Position numbers and translations under genes: made by a program
In this document: positions 1-13,900 of the stretch, piece after piece
Layout of the letters: each line of letters opens with the position of its first letter
Numbering within the stretch: position 1 is the first letter of the stretch
From: Archilochus colubris
Lineage: Eukaryota; Chordata; Aves; Apodiformes; Trochilidae
DNA length: 64,000 nt
Assembly: GCA_023079485.1 (NCBI GenBank)
Contig: CM041108.1
Span: 4,278,001 to 4,342,000, forward strand
Direction of reading: 5' to 3'
Notes under the pieces: model-generated
Databases searched by the model: none
Told to the model about the DNA's origin: nothing
Seen by the model: only the letters and a program-made list of their open reading frames with translations

Positions 1-3000
1 TATAAAATGTTCTCCTCATTCTCAGCCAAAATCTCATCTTGGGGCACCTTTTGTTCCAGATGTGAATATTGCACAAAACCACAAGAGAAGCAGAACAGAA
101 GTACAAGCCACACCTATTACACCAAACAAGACTTCTGAAATTGAGACTGCTGCCCACTGAGCTACAGAACTACAAGGCAAAAATCCCAGGAGCAGGGACT
201 TTTCATCCTCCCTTAGCTTGCTCTGTGACATCAAAGGCAACTTTTTTTGTATAATGTGAACTTCAGAAATACTGTTGCAGAGACAAATGTACTTAGTAGG
301 TGCAGTATTTTCAGAGGGTGATGAGCTGATGTTCACCTGAACACAAAATAAGGGAAAAACAGAAGAAAGCAACAATCCCAGAATATTCCTTGCAGAGTAC
401 CTCCCCAAGAGCATCTGCAAAAAGCTTAACACAGTGGAGCCCCTCTCTCAAAAAGTGACTTTAGGAACTCTGCAAAATGTTTCTGGGATGTGCTTTTATT
501 TACACAGCAGAAACTACTAGCTACTAAATATCATCCTAATTTCTAACAGCTTGCTTTGCTGCTTCATCTCTAAAGCCACAACAGGCAAAACATATCTTGA
601 AAAAGAACTGAACTTCTAAACAATAAGACATCAAAATTGCAGCAGTTTCATTTAGTATAGAGGGAGCAAAGGTAATTGTGAAGATGCTGTCCCTGCAAGA
701 CTGTATTTTCTGGGATAACTTTTAAAGAATGAACTGCAACAGAGTGTGGAGTCATCTCCATGCCTTAAATTACCCCTGCACCACTACAGCTCCTTTCACT
801 TGTCTGGAGCAACTTTTAATGGAAATGAGGAGCCTGAAGTGAAAATACTGCCTGTCCAGTTAGCCCTGTTCTCCTTGAGTGTGGCACATAATAAAATGGG
901 TGTGGAAACAGTGGAAAAGGTTGCATTCCAGCACTTTTGCAGGAGTTTGGTGACAGTATCCCATCACAGTGACACCCCTTCTGCTGATAAAGCAGAAGCA
1001 CATTATGCCCCATCTGCAGCAGAGCTGATGGATGCAAGGGGAAAGCAGACAAAACCCCTGCACCTTTCACTCTCTCTTTATATGGCTAAGTGTAAGAACA
1101 TTGCTTCCAGTTTGTACCTCCCAGTTTTCTGTATGACCAAGCTTCTTTGAGTCTCACTTCACAAGAATGATGCCCCAGGGTGGGGTGTGGGAAAGGGAAC
1201 ATATACTATTTCATAAAAACAGCTCCTTTTAAACCCTGCTGCCAGGCTTACAAGTTTTATGAGTAAGACACTAACTAATCTTTTGACTCATAAGAACTGT
1301 CCTTGTTTAAAGGCACAGTATAGCTCTGTGTACTCACTGCTCTTCCACTGAACTGTCTTCTTCTCCAGAAGTAATAACCCTTGGGATCTGCTGCTCATTC
1401 CTCCTTGAATGAACTCACTGCTAAACTTGAGACAGTGCAGTAGGAGATGCAACATCAACTGACCTTACAGAATATAATTAAAAGTTCCAAGAGTAACCAA
1501 GTTAAACTCTTTCTCAACAGAAGCCTCAATTTCACTCAAGACCACCTTTTAATTTTAGAAAGGGGAAGGAACTGAAATTAGCTTAAACCCAAATTAGTCT
1601 CTAATTGTTTTTCCCTGTATTTGTTCCCTTCAGACAAGAGGCAGACACTTCATACTTCTCTTAACACAATATAAAAGGCTGGAAATGAGGTCTAGATGGG
1701 CCAGCTGAGAGATACAATGCTTGGCAGAGATACACAGCAGCTTTATAGTGATTTTAATGAAGTTACCTGAAAGTGTTCTAAAGAACACCTGCAGAACTAG
1801 ATCTTTGATAGAACTAGAGATTAAAAAGAGCAAGCTTTAAGTGTTTTACTCTGTTGTGAGGGAAAATCAGTAAAGAATCCCTCCAAACCTGTCATTCGCT
1901 CACATTTGTTCTTTAAGTAAAACACATTACATTTGAAATCTGCTTAGCAGTGGAATTTTCAGAGCAGAGCAGTGATGTTTTCATAACCCATGTCTTATAC
2001 CTTGAGCATTTCATTAGAGACTCTGGAATGGACTGAAGGAAAAGCCACAAACCACAGGGAGCCCACTGCCACACAATGTAAAGGTTTCTACAGCTGTTAC
2101 TGTCACGCCTGGATATCACAAGTACCTGCAGGAAATCTTACATGAAATTACTGCCCACACCAACCTCACTGACTTTAGGTAAAGTCAATGCAGTTAAGGC
2201 AACACTGAAGAGCTCATGTTAGCAAGTGGCAATCAGCTTTTCACTCAGCTTTTTGGTGTTCCTATTCTTAGCCTCCTCTGGATGGAAATTATGAGTCCTC
2301 AATTTGGAAATATCTTGCCATGATACTTCACTTTTTTTCCAGCTGAAGCTTAGTAAAGAATACAAAGTCAACTATCACTGATAGCACTCAGAGTCAAATA
2401 ATTAATAATAATCTTGCTCCCATAGTTACTTTTTCACATGACAGTCTCCTCGTGGCATGAAATGGAGACATCAGTGTAACTATGCTTTAAATACACAAAA
2501 CCAGGCTACATGGTCATATCTTGAGTGAATTAATTAAATTCTGCTGAGAAAAATAAATCCTTTTTCATCCTCATCCATATTATAATTCCCCAAACTCACT
2601 GGTAGAGCCTCAAGCCACGAGTACAGTAAAGCAGCTGTGTGCTGCAGTTAAAGAGGTTTAAGATTAAAAATGAAAGCAGTTAGAAATTACCAGGCTCAGG
2701 AAAAAAAAAAAAAAATAAAAGCATTGCAAGAAAAACAAAGAGGATCAGCTCTTCAGTAGGTGGCACTATTCCCTCTGTGACATGGTGGCTCAGGTCTCCA
2801 GAAGTTTGCCTGCTGGATAACAGGGGAGGAGAAAGTCCAGACTTCTCAAGGTCATGGACACACTGGGGTGAAAATGATTGTCTCAGTTTTGCCAGATACA
2901 TTTTGATTGTCCAAGAGCTGCTCTAGTAAAGAGATCATTTATCTCCTTCTCTTCCCTAAAGATTTGAAAGTTACTGAATGAAACAGAAATAAAATGTATT

Positions 3001-4920
3001 TCCCTAGCAGTGCACCCAAACAAAGAGAGCAGGGGTTCATTCTAAAAAGCAAAACAAAATAAAACTGACTGACTAGAGAGAATGGAGACATCAACTCCAG
3101 CTCCCATCACACAATGGAGCTTTTCCTCTGATCAAAATGTGTGGGACATGGAATGGGAGGAGACTTGTGATCTGTGACCTCCCTGGAGGCATAAGGCCAC
3201 AAGAGGAAAAATGCCATTAAATACAGTGATTTGAAATGAATCAGTCAATAAACAAAAAAACCCCAAAACCTCCTTGAGTTGGGGCTTTAAGAATGTCCAA
3301 ATGTTTCAGTTCATTCAGGAAGCTATATTTCTCTAGAATATTTTCAGAAACCTTGTTCCACAAAATAAACAAAACTATTAGCTTTTCATTCTGAAAAATG
3401 AAGTGAATTCTGTCATTAGTTTGACATTTCATTTAGTTGTACTTATTCCTATGGTCTTCCTACCAAAAGCCAAACTAGCAGCATTCTTCAGATTCTTCCA
3501 TTAACCTGGTACCAAGAGCTTGGATGTAAAGTTTGAGCAGACTGTAAAGGTTGAGATACTTTAAGAAATTGTGGTCAAATTGCTCCTGAATTAAGAATTT
3601 CAAGAGCTAAGAACAAACACAGACACAAAAGCCACACCTCCTCTTCCTCCTGTCATTCAAGACCTTTCTATTATTCACTTTCCAGTGGCTGGCCAAAGGC
3701 AGGACCAGGTAACATCCAGCCACCAGTGAGAAAAATACCAGTCCAGCATTTCTCCTTGTAGGGTTTTTTAATAGTTTGGTCCTTTTTACAGCAAATAGCA
3801 GACTTCTCTACAGATATCACCCAATCTGGGCAAAGCAGAGTACAGAGACAAAAGGCAGGGCAAGGTCCAGCACAGCAAAGGCTGCTGGAAAGGAAGGATG
3901 AGTGGAAACTGCTCCCAAAGATACTGGACATGGATAGAGCATCTGCAGGAAGCTTTGGGGGAAGCAAAGGCTTGTGTTAGGAAGTCATGTTTCTTTCTGC
4001 CATACGTGAAAAACCAGGACACTGAGCAGACTGAGGGAGAAGTATAAACACAGATACATTCCATCAAGCATACCAAACGTTTCCTGTAATTACCCTACAA
4101 TAGTCTGACACCACCTCCAGTATATTATGGTTAAGCAGCATTAGGTAAAAACTAATGCAGGTTCAAGACATGAGGATCAAGTCAACCTGGCTGTGCTGAC
4201 ACTAACCAGCCTCTACCTGGCAAGGGGTCAAGGCTTCCATACAAACTCAGAAGCATCATCCCAAAATACATCTGCTTTGCAAGCAGGTTGTTTCCCTGTC
4301 TATTGTCTCAGAGCACAGGAGGAAAAAACATAAGCTGAAGCAAGACATGTCTCCAGTACTCTTAAAACCTCTTTCTGAGGAGCAGTCTCACCCTGGTGTG
4401 AGGTTTATTATGCTGTTATATTTTTCAAAATTATTTACAGGCATCTTTTTCCACTTGTTTGAAACATTAAAAGGAGCTGACACAAGAACTCCTACAAATA
4501 ATGCAAAATTAGGAATTGCTGGCTCTTCCAGCTTAACCTCCACAGTTGGAGCTACACAAACTTCTCTACGACCACAAAAACTCTCCTGGAGTCCAGCAGG
4601 AGCTGTGTCCTCATACCATGCCAAAACCACTCAGCATCTCCAAAAAAGGCAGCAGCACCACCAAGTTTTCCCAACTAACAACAGGCAACAAACAGGAGAA
4701 ACCCAGGTGACAGCCTGTGCTTGCCAGGTACTGGTTAGCTTCCAGCCACTACAAAAGCTACAAGCTGCTAACACTGAAGCAACATTTAAACCCCGTTTCC
4801 CACTCCCTGCTGCAGAGCCAACCATGCAGATCATGTCAAGGATAAAAGCCTGGGGTGCACAGATAAAAAGCATGGAGCAGACTGCAAAGGTGCAAGGCTG
4901 CAGCAGCTGCTGGAGCTTAC
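1..4920 (-). other. ARHGEF12: ARHGEF12 intron 4 (partial)
   Basis: AT-rich intronic sequence following exon 4. I looked for the expected PDZ exon and saw no convincing match. It holds short A-runs (for example 2701-2715) and no repeat family that I recognise. Confidence 0.7.
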
Positions 4921-4977
4921 CATACGTCTCGGATCTACTCTCCTCCGAGCTAGACTTTGTCTTCTTGGAGGAGCTAT
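4921..4977 (-). CDS. ARHGEF12: ARHGEF12 coding exon 4 (residues 49-68)
   Basis: This 57-nt exon completes D49 and encodes the serine/lysine/glutamate-rich stretch SSSKKTKSSSEESRSETY, plus the first base of a glycine. The acceptor is ctcctgctctcgtgcag and the donor gtaagc. In the family the next exon begins the PDZ domain. I could not find it between 1 and 4920. Confidence 0.94.
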
Positions 4978-7900
4978 CTGCACGAGAGCAGGAGAAAAGG
5001 AGAGAGAGATATAGAAAATATGGAGACCAAACATGAGAAAAAAAACAAAAAACAAAAAACAAAACTTCATGAAAAACACAGACTGGTTTATTTGGTTAAA
5101 TCGTGCAAAACACAAATAAGATGGGAACAAAACATAGGTGAAACACTTGGAGTAAGGGGGGAAATCGTATGAGCGTGAAGACACAGGTAACACCACAAAG
5201 AATCTACTACAGACTCAAACACACAATAAAAGAAGTTCTCTGCAATGAACTACAGAAAATACTCTGGATAAAAAAACAGTCCAAAGCATGGAAACTCTTT
5301 ATAAATTTTATCTCCAGAGTAAGCAATCAAATAACACATATTAGTTCATCATTCTGAATTCATCCCTTAAAAAGAAAGGGATTTTATGGAGTTCATATAT
5401 CAAACCACAAACATTGTAAAAGTGGTGCCAGCTAACAGGTCTCAAAATTGGAATAACTGTCATCAAATTAAGAAGATTCCTGAAGTTTGCTTCTGAAGAA
5501 AACAAATTCCTTCTAAAAAATACATTCATAAACCTGAGACCTCCTCCCTAGCCTCTCCCAAACCAAAATAATTTTATGTTGCCTGTTCCCAAGAAAAAGA
5601 AGATAAGCACTAACTCAGGTTTTCTCCCTTAAAGGACTTTAAATTTTTAACAGAAATTCAAAGCCCATTTTAATTCATATTGTGCACATTAGGAAGGAGT
5701 CATGCAGCCAGTGGCAGCAAGCACAAATGAACAGGATGATTTATAAACATCAGCTTCAAATGTAAAAACACATTCTACAAGTTCTACCACCTTTATATTC
5801 AACTCTCCTCTCTTCCACAACCCCAGGGGAAAGACTGGACTAAACAGCAGAATGCAGAGACATGAAAAATGCACACTGCAAAGGGCTCAGACATGAGTTA
5901 GTGTTTGAGAAAGAATTAAGAATCCCTGCATGCATCCTAATTTCCGAGACAGCACTGGACAAGCTTCCCAAGTTGACTCAGATTTAACCTTTGGAAAGGT
6001 TACAAAATACGATATCATAGCATTTAAAAATAGATGTAGCTCTTAGAGAGTATCATGTTGGAAAGGACAAATTCACTTTTCAAGTGACAGAGACTGATCA
6101 AAAATCCCCTAAGGCTCTGAAAAACAAACAAATAAAAACCCCAACAAGGAACACCAGCCCTAGCTGAGCCTATATTATCTCCAGTTTCACACTTGGACTA
6201 AAACTCAAAGAACTACTCAACTAATGACAGTATTTGCCTGCTGAAATTTCGGATTGACTTTTCTGATAGAGAAAGTAGTTAAAATTATTCACTGCTACCA
6301 GTAACCTCAGTTTATTCTTGCACAGTTAAACAGCTGCTTTGTGGATGAGGATGTTCAAAAGCAAACCCAGATTCATTTCAGCCCTCACGTGCACCCAAGA
6401 GGCAGAACAACAAAAACCCTGAAAACCACATTTGTTTACCCATTACCCAGCACTTCCCAAACACAGATTTTCACCTGTGAAGCTTTAGGGACTTTACCTG
6501 TGGGATCAAAGTCGTGGGTGCTACTGCAGCGTTCAACCTTCTGTTTCTTGTCAGCTGGAGACTCTCTGCTCAGAATGCTGCCATGTCTGTGTCAAACCAA
6601 AGCAGAGGATCCTGACTACCAGAACACAGAAGCATGGCCTCACTGGGGAGGTTCTTGAAAATAACCTTAGCTGGTTCTGTTTGCTAACGAGGAATTTAGA
6701 TGAAAAAGTCAGCATTAAGTTCAACTGAAAAATTTATACCCAGACTGAAAAATGATCTCCCTCAGAATCTTTGGGAGTGGATCCAAGGTTCTAGAAACAG
6801 CCTTGCTAACCTTCAAAATTAGTAACAGCAAGTGCATTCTCTTCATCACTCAACACCAGGTTACATTTTAAAAGCAAACTAAATTTAAGCTACATAAAAC
6901 TGAAAAAAACCTCCCGAAATCTTAACTCTTACCTCCTCTCCCAATAAAACCTTCTGCTCCCCCCTCCAAGCAAAGGGAATGTCTCTCCCTCATATGCCAG
7001 CACAGTGTCACTTTCCCCTGACCATCTCAAATCTCAGGTAAGATGACCCAGCAGTGTACGTAAGAGAAATGCAAATGGTAACAGTATGCCAGGCACTTTA
7101 TGTACACCACCAACTATATTTTTGGCTCCTTGTCCCAAATGGGATATTCATTTCCTCACAGGTATTGCTATCTGTGCTTGTACATTAATTTTTCTCTTTT
7201 TAAAGGCATTCCTCCTTCATAAAGGCTGAATCATAATTTGCAGTGCAGATAGAACAGTCAAACTTCAGTAACTCACCTTGTAGGTTTTTTGAGAGGAAAC
7301 CTGAAAAGAAGAAAGAGCATAAGTTTAATGAACTTTTTTTTTCTCAACATTGTTTGATATTTAATGCTTAAATACAGTTACTTTACACTTCTGTAATATT
7401 GTCACAAGAAAACAGTTCTACTCCAACCAGTTATCAGTCCATTTACAGTTGATTCAACTAGATGAAGAATAATTATCAATACTTAAGGGTTTCAAAGAGA
7501 ACTAAGAACACAGCTAAGATCTGTGCTCTCAAATCCAGCATCTAGCAGATCTTTCTCAGCAGAATATAGTAGCTAATGGATCATCTTCCTCTCACAACAT
7601 CTAGTTCCATCCAGTAAAAATTTATATAGCTTAATTTTTCTGTCCTGCTGGTACCTAATGAAGGTTCAAACTCTCACTGAAAAATCTCCTATAATCGAGA
7701 CATCCCAGTTCTCTCTCTCCTATGTGGATTCTGTGGTCTCTGGTAATTCAGGAGCAGAAAAATGACAGAGCCAAGCTGCTATCCAGCTTGAGACACCTAC
7801 TTCTACTTTCACAAAGCAGAACTAGTTTTCTCTCAGGAAATATTCTATTTTAGAGGTCTATAAAGTTGAGCAAAACCTTTCCACTTACTATACATAAACT

Positions 7901-10900
7901 GCTGACGTTAATGATTTAGGAAGAGAACCCAAAAGTTTTTTGCACAGAAAACAGCACTGACATCATCAGGAATTTCTTCTGTGCTTTGATGAGAATGGTG
8001 AGCACACAAGTTCCTCTTAGTGAGGGCCAAAACCCCACAGCTTCCCAGCCTGAGGCTGTAACTGCTCCCCCAGCTCTGGGCACATCACAGGGATGCAGGG
8101 TCAGGACCCACAAGGAGCGGGTTTGCTCCAGAGAATTCCCACCACAGGGATGCTGACACCGAGGGGGAGAGATGCCCCAGGGTGGCAAGAACCCAGATCT
8201 CAGCCCCTCCTTGGGCTCCATCCCTCCCAAGTCCATGGCCAGGCTGCTGCAGAGCAGGGCTGAGGCCAGGAAGCTTTGGAGCCCCTTGGCCTCCCGCCAG
8301 CTTCCTGCTTTTCTTTCTTCTCCAAAGCAGGGAGGGAGGGAGGGAGGTGGTGGGGAAGCAGGGCAGGCAGCAGGTCATGGTCACAGCAAAGCCTCTTGGG
8401 CACAGGAATCACGTTCACTAAAAGGGGGGAGAATCTCCAGGCCCTCTCCTGAAGTGGCTTTCCTTCCGAGGTATTCCCTAAAAGCAGGGGAGTGGGAAGG
8501 GAGCTTTGTCCAGCCAAGCTGCAGGTGCCAAGCTGCTCCCCAGAAAAACCTCTCCTTCCCAGTCCTAAAATCATTCCAGGCCACCAAGTTAGGAAATCAC
8601 AGAAATCAGAGATGGAAGAGTCAGCTGAGCTAAGACCACAACAGTGATTTAACATCCTAGCTAGCCAGAACATGGGGAGCACTCTATAGAAATTCCTCCT
8701 CTTCTCCCAGTTTCCCACCTGAACAGAACCATAAATTCTTTCAGGTTGGAAAAGAACCTTGGGATCATCAAGCCCAACCATCACCCCTACTCTACAAAGG
8801 TCTCCCCTAAGCCACATCCCCCAACACCACATCTAAAGGACCCCTGAACACATCCAGAGGTGGTGACTCCACCACCTCCCTGGGCTGCCCATTCCTGTTT
8901 CTGTGGAAAAAAACAGAATAAAACAAAAAAAAACCCCACTTCTTGATCTGCTGAAAACATTCTCCACCTCCCAAACACTTTGCCACTGGTATACTACAGG
9001 AGAATACAGAGTGCCAGGGGATAAACAGAGTATAATCAAAGAAAAAAAAAAGAGTTTACCCAACAATTTGTATTTTGGTGCAACTTCACTTAGAAACGGT
9101 ATCAAGTCTGAAAATCCCCTCGCTGTTAAAAGCACCCAGCACTTTATATAACAAATAAAATGTATTTTACCTGCTTTTATAAACAGCATGGAAGCTGAAG
9201 GCACAGCAGGGTGTGGTTAACAGCTGGAGACTTCATTCCAAATCTAGCTGGCAAGCTTAGGCTACAGGACAAAAACCCTGTAGACATTTTGTCTGATAAC
9301 TGATGCACATCAGCACATTTTCAAACAAGTTGTTCCACTCTCCCAAATACCAGGAACAATTAAAAGCCATTTTGTTTTTAAAATAGTGGGTCAAATAATG
9401 TTAAGTCGTTTCAAATGCATCAAATTACTGAAAGGATGGCTTATTAGTCATGCTGCATTAGGAAAATCTATTTACTGTAAAGTCAAGTGTGAAAAACACA
9501 CCTACAGCTCTGTGGATTCAAAATTAGACTTCTCCAAGCTAGCTCACACACGCATGCACCATCCAGTACTGGATCAGTGCCTAAGAAATACCTTGAAGCC
9601 AAGACAGAAAAGATAGTTTTAAGACCCAATGTGTCAAAACAGCAGAGCAAGGAAGGATTCCCAGCTTTCAACAGTACAAAGCATTCCATTCTAGCCTGGG
9701 AGGTTGAAAATATAGCTGACCATAAATAGCACAGCATTCAGATAACCATGTTGGGGTTTTTTTCCTCCCATACTAAAATATTACCAGAATTCAAGTATCT
9801 GCTATCTTGAAAACTGATCAAAGACAAAAATATTTAGATTCAGACAAGGGCCCCAACCTTGGAAATATTTATTCATGTGCCTAACTTTAGTTTCATTTAC
9901 TTCAGGACTACTCACATGCCTGAAATTAAGCTTGTGTGTTTGCACGATGCAAGTATAAATTACTACAACTTGTGCTGGGATGAGTAAGAAATATTGTGAA
10001 ACCCATACAAAAGAGAACAGCCAAAAACTGCTTGCTTGACAGAACTAAATCTCTAATTAGGAGATGAACAGTTGCAATAGAAGCTTCTTCATTGCTTTGC
10101 TAGTTTCATTTAAATAAGGTGTTGCTTGCTGCAGACAAACCCTCTTATTTGCAGAGGGGGACAGAATTCTGCAGAATTTCAAATCTGAAAGAAAAGTGGC
10201 AAAAAAACCTGACCACCCAAACCTGAGGAGAGATGAGAAATACTAGAGGTTCACTCATTCATCTTTTTCACACATTTAGAAAGAGAAAAGCCAAAGGTTA
10301 ACTCACAGGTCAATCTACCTCTCCCCAGTAAAAACCCCAAACTAGGTCTGTTTAAAATGACATCATCCTACTTCAGGAGGTTTTCACCAAGTAATTAGTC
10401 AATGGGAAGCCTTTAGCCAGCACCACCTCCATGGATCCTGGTGAAAAAACCAGTTGTTGAACAGGCAGCTCCACTTCTGGAAAGCTGAGCTGGACTGTGC
10501 TCTCCCCTCTTCTTCACACATACCCAAACAGATCCTAAAACTGAAAGAACTCTTCTTTGTCACAGCTAAAAATCACTGAAGAGTTTCATGACTATTTCTA
10601 GTGCATACAACTCCTCCAGCATCTATTAAGCTTCATTTTCAACACCCTGACTGGACCTGGCTCTGACAGCAACCAGAAAAAAGCTCCATTTTCTGGCTAA
10701 ATCTAGTAGGTGTGGATGCCCTGGAAGTACAGCAAGCATGGATGTCTTCGATGTCATCCTGCAGATAATTCCCAGGATTTCACCAGGCAGGAAGACACAA
10801 AAGACAGTCTGTTTGCTTTCCCAGTTTGCAGATGCACATATCCACCCTAGCAGTTTTTTGAAGGGCTTAAAAGCCCTGAGAAAGGTATTATGGAAGAGTG

Positions 10901-13900
10901 CTGACATGACCTGAACAAAAGCAGTACCAGTGTGACCTTAATATAGAGCTAAAGGCAGTCTTCTGTCACAACAAAAAGGGGTAGACATGTTCTGTATGGG
11001 ACAGCCAGTGAGTAAAAGGAACTGATGAGATAGCAAATGACAGGGGGATAGAGAGAAACACAGATGCAGCAAGTGGGCTGCTATTAGCAAGGAAGAAAAA
11101 ACGCAGACAGAAGTCTGCATTTCACTGTTCTGCCCACAAAGTACAGCTGCAACCACATCAGCTATTCTGTGGACAAAACTGATCCAACACATCAAGTCTA
11201 TTTACCTTAGCATTAACCCACTTAAAGAGCAGTTTTATGCACTGTCATCTTTTCCCCATTTCAAAGTACATCAGCTCGGGAAACCACTGAGTTTTCTTCC
11301 TCAAAGAAACCCCCACTGGATGCTGCTGACACCCGACTGTAACCCAAGGTGCAGAGCAAACAGGGAGGCTGAGAAAGGGACCCAAATGGCAGGGATTCCT
11401 GGGAGCTGTCAGAGCCTAGGGACAGATCTTCCCCACTTGCAGCAAGTGCACAAGGAGGCAAAACCAAGCTAGGCAAGAAATGTTTCCATGTTATTTTTGT
11501 AGGAGCCCAACCACAGCTGAAGCAATGACTCATGGAAGAATCGCTCGTGGCATTATTGGCTTTAGATTCCTGACAGCTCTGTGAGCAGGGCTGCTCCCTG
11601 CCTTTGGAGAAGGAACACAGAAGTTCAGTGGAGTGACTGGAGAGCCCACACAGCTCCTGTCTTCTGGGTTGACTCCACACAGTTGTCCACCTTCTGAACA
11701 TTCCCAGCAACTTCAGTGCTGGATCTGCAAATACATTTTATAGCCACCAGCAGCCACTTCATGCTGAGGTTCTTCCCTTGGCACCCTTTTGCTGTAAAAT
11801 TTTCTGATGGGAAGGGTTTCTATTTCTCTCTGAACAAGAACATTTGGAAAGAGCAGAAGAAAGGCATCTCTAGAGAAGTTTCATCCACAGTTCAGTCATT
11901 CAGTCCCAGCCCAAGCAAGTGCCTCAGCTATTTTCCATGACACAAGCACTTGGATTTTTCCAAGAGCTGATGTCAGGGCTTTTCATGGAGAAAGAACTGC
12001 ATTTACAGGGCAGGCAAGGAAGGAGGGCTTCCCCAGCAGCTATTCTCAATGTGGCCTTTGTGCTGCTCTGCTGCTGAAGCCAGGACCCTGCAAGAACTTT
12101 CAGTCCCCGCAGAAACTCCACAAAGGGGAGGGGACAGAGACATTTTCAGCAGCCAGTACTGTTCTGTCACTCCTAATGGACTTCCAAGGCTCAGAAGCAT
12201 CAGCTTTCCATCTACAGGGCCTGAAGTTACAGCCTTTTAAGACAAGGACATTTATTGTTTAGTATCTCTACAATGGGGTAGAAGCAAACCAACTAGAACT
12301 AGGGAGGGGAAGCAATGGAGAAGGAGAACGTAAATAAACCAAGTTGCTCATGTTTCCCTAATGTTGCTTTTAGATTCAACCTAAAAGCAAGGATTGAACA
12401 TTGGGGATGTGGTTTGCCCACAGAATGTAGTTTAGAGCAAAAAGAAAGTGATGAAGAACAGAAGCTGCCAGATCACACCTGATTTCCTGCTGCCTTCCCC
12501 AACCTGAATGATTGCAGGTTACAAACTTGGTCAGTTTCCACCTCTGGGAAAGAAAGATTGACACTTTAAATATGGAATAAACGAACTTAATTACACACCA
12601 CAAATCCTAAAAAAGGTCAATTACTTCTTCTAAAAAGACCTCCAGAAAGTGTTGTCATAACACAAAAAAATTAAGCAAAACCCCAGTGAACTACAAAGGA
12701 GAAATGTCCACAATGTGTTTGTTTGCTGCAAGCATTTTTTGTGTGACCCACTTAAGAGAACTGACCAGGTACAGGAAAAAGGTCAAGCCTTGTGATTACA
12801 GAAATTATGACACGGTTTCCTTGCTTATTTATTTTTAAGCAGGCTATAAACAAATACTCCCAGGCAGAGAGAGCTCAAGCTTCCACAAAGCAAGGAAAAG
12901 CAGCTGAAATATGCACAGTTTGAGCATAACAGAGGAGCCTCCAAAACAGCCCTTTTCTCTACATTTTCCTCTCATTGGCAACCTGGGGTTTAGCACTTTG
13001 AGGAGGGGGAAAAAAAGGTGCAGAACATGTGTGTTTTGAGCCTTTTCATTTCTGAAAATCATTCTAAATCCCTTTGCCCACAGCCTGCTCCCCTATGCAA
13101 GAATCTCTGAAAGAATCAAAGAAAGCAACAAGGTTTTCTTGTGCAGACAGGGCGTGGCAGTCCAAATGAACCTGCCTCCCTAAACTGGAGCTAATTATGG
13201 GGAAATGAAATGTTTGCTTTGCTTGCCAATAATTGCAATCCAGAACTGGCTCAATGGCAGCAGCCCTGCTCCCCGCCTCCCCACCACCACCCCTCCTACA
13301 CGGCGTCTGGAAAAGCTTTCTAGTCAGATGCACACACCAAAAAAAAAAAAAAATCAAAGCAAGAGACAAAGGAAGCAAAACGCTTTGCCAGATGATTTTA
13401 TTTCCCTAAACCAACCATAGAAACCTAAAGGCAGCAACTGCTGGGGGTTTGCTTTCACCTGATGCACGCAGGAGGGCTCGGAGATGACTCGTGGTGCCCC
13501 TGCGTGGCAAGTTCTTCCATTTCATTAGGCACCCAGCCCAGTTCCTTCTTAATGCCATACCTGGCTTGTGGTTGTTATGAACCAGCAAAGAGATTGGGGT
13601 GGAAACAGTTCTTAAAAACAGCAAAAGAGAGCAATTAGAAAAGGAGGAGGGAAAAAAACCAAACCCAACACACTGAACGTAACACAACTGGAAATGTAGC
13701 TTTCAGAAGAGCTTTCCACTCACTCCCAGTATCCAGCTCGAAGTTTTGCAAATGTATGTACAAGGTTCAAAGCCACATCTGAATATTTGGCCCAGAGATC
13801 ACATTTCTGGGGAGTGAGTACAGTTGGCTGGCACAGGAACACCACACCTCTACAGCTTGGAACCAAAAAATGGAGCTCGGGTGCAAGAACAAACCCACAT

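Noticed and set aside
1..4920. Expected ARHGEF12 PDZ-domain exon
   Set aside because: I searched the minus strand by eye for the PDZ start (LVQRCVIIQ-type coding) and found no match; it probably lies beyond the left edge.
4347..5036. 229-codon open frame on the + strand
   Set aside because: It lies antisense across ARHGEF12 exon 4 and flanking intron, has low complexity and no domain, and has no splice or promoter support.
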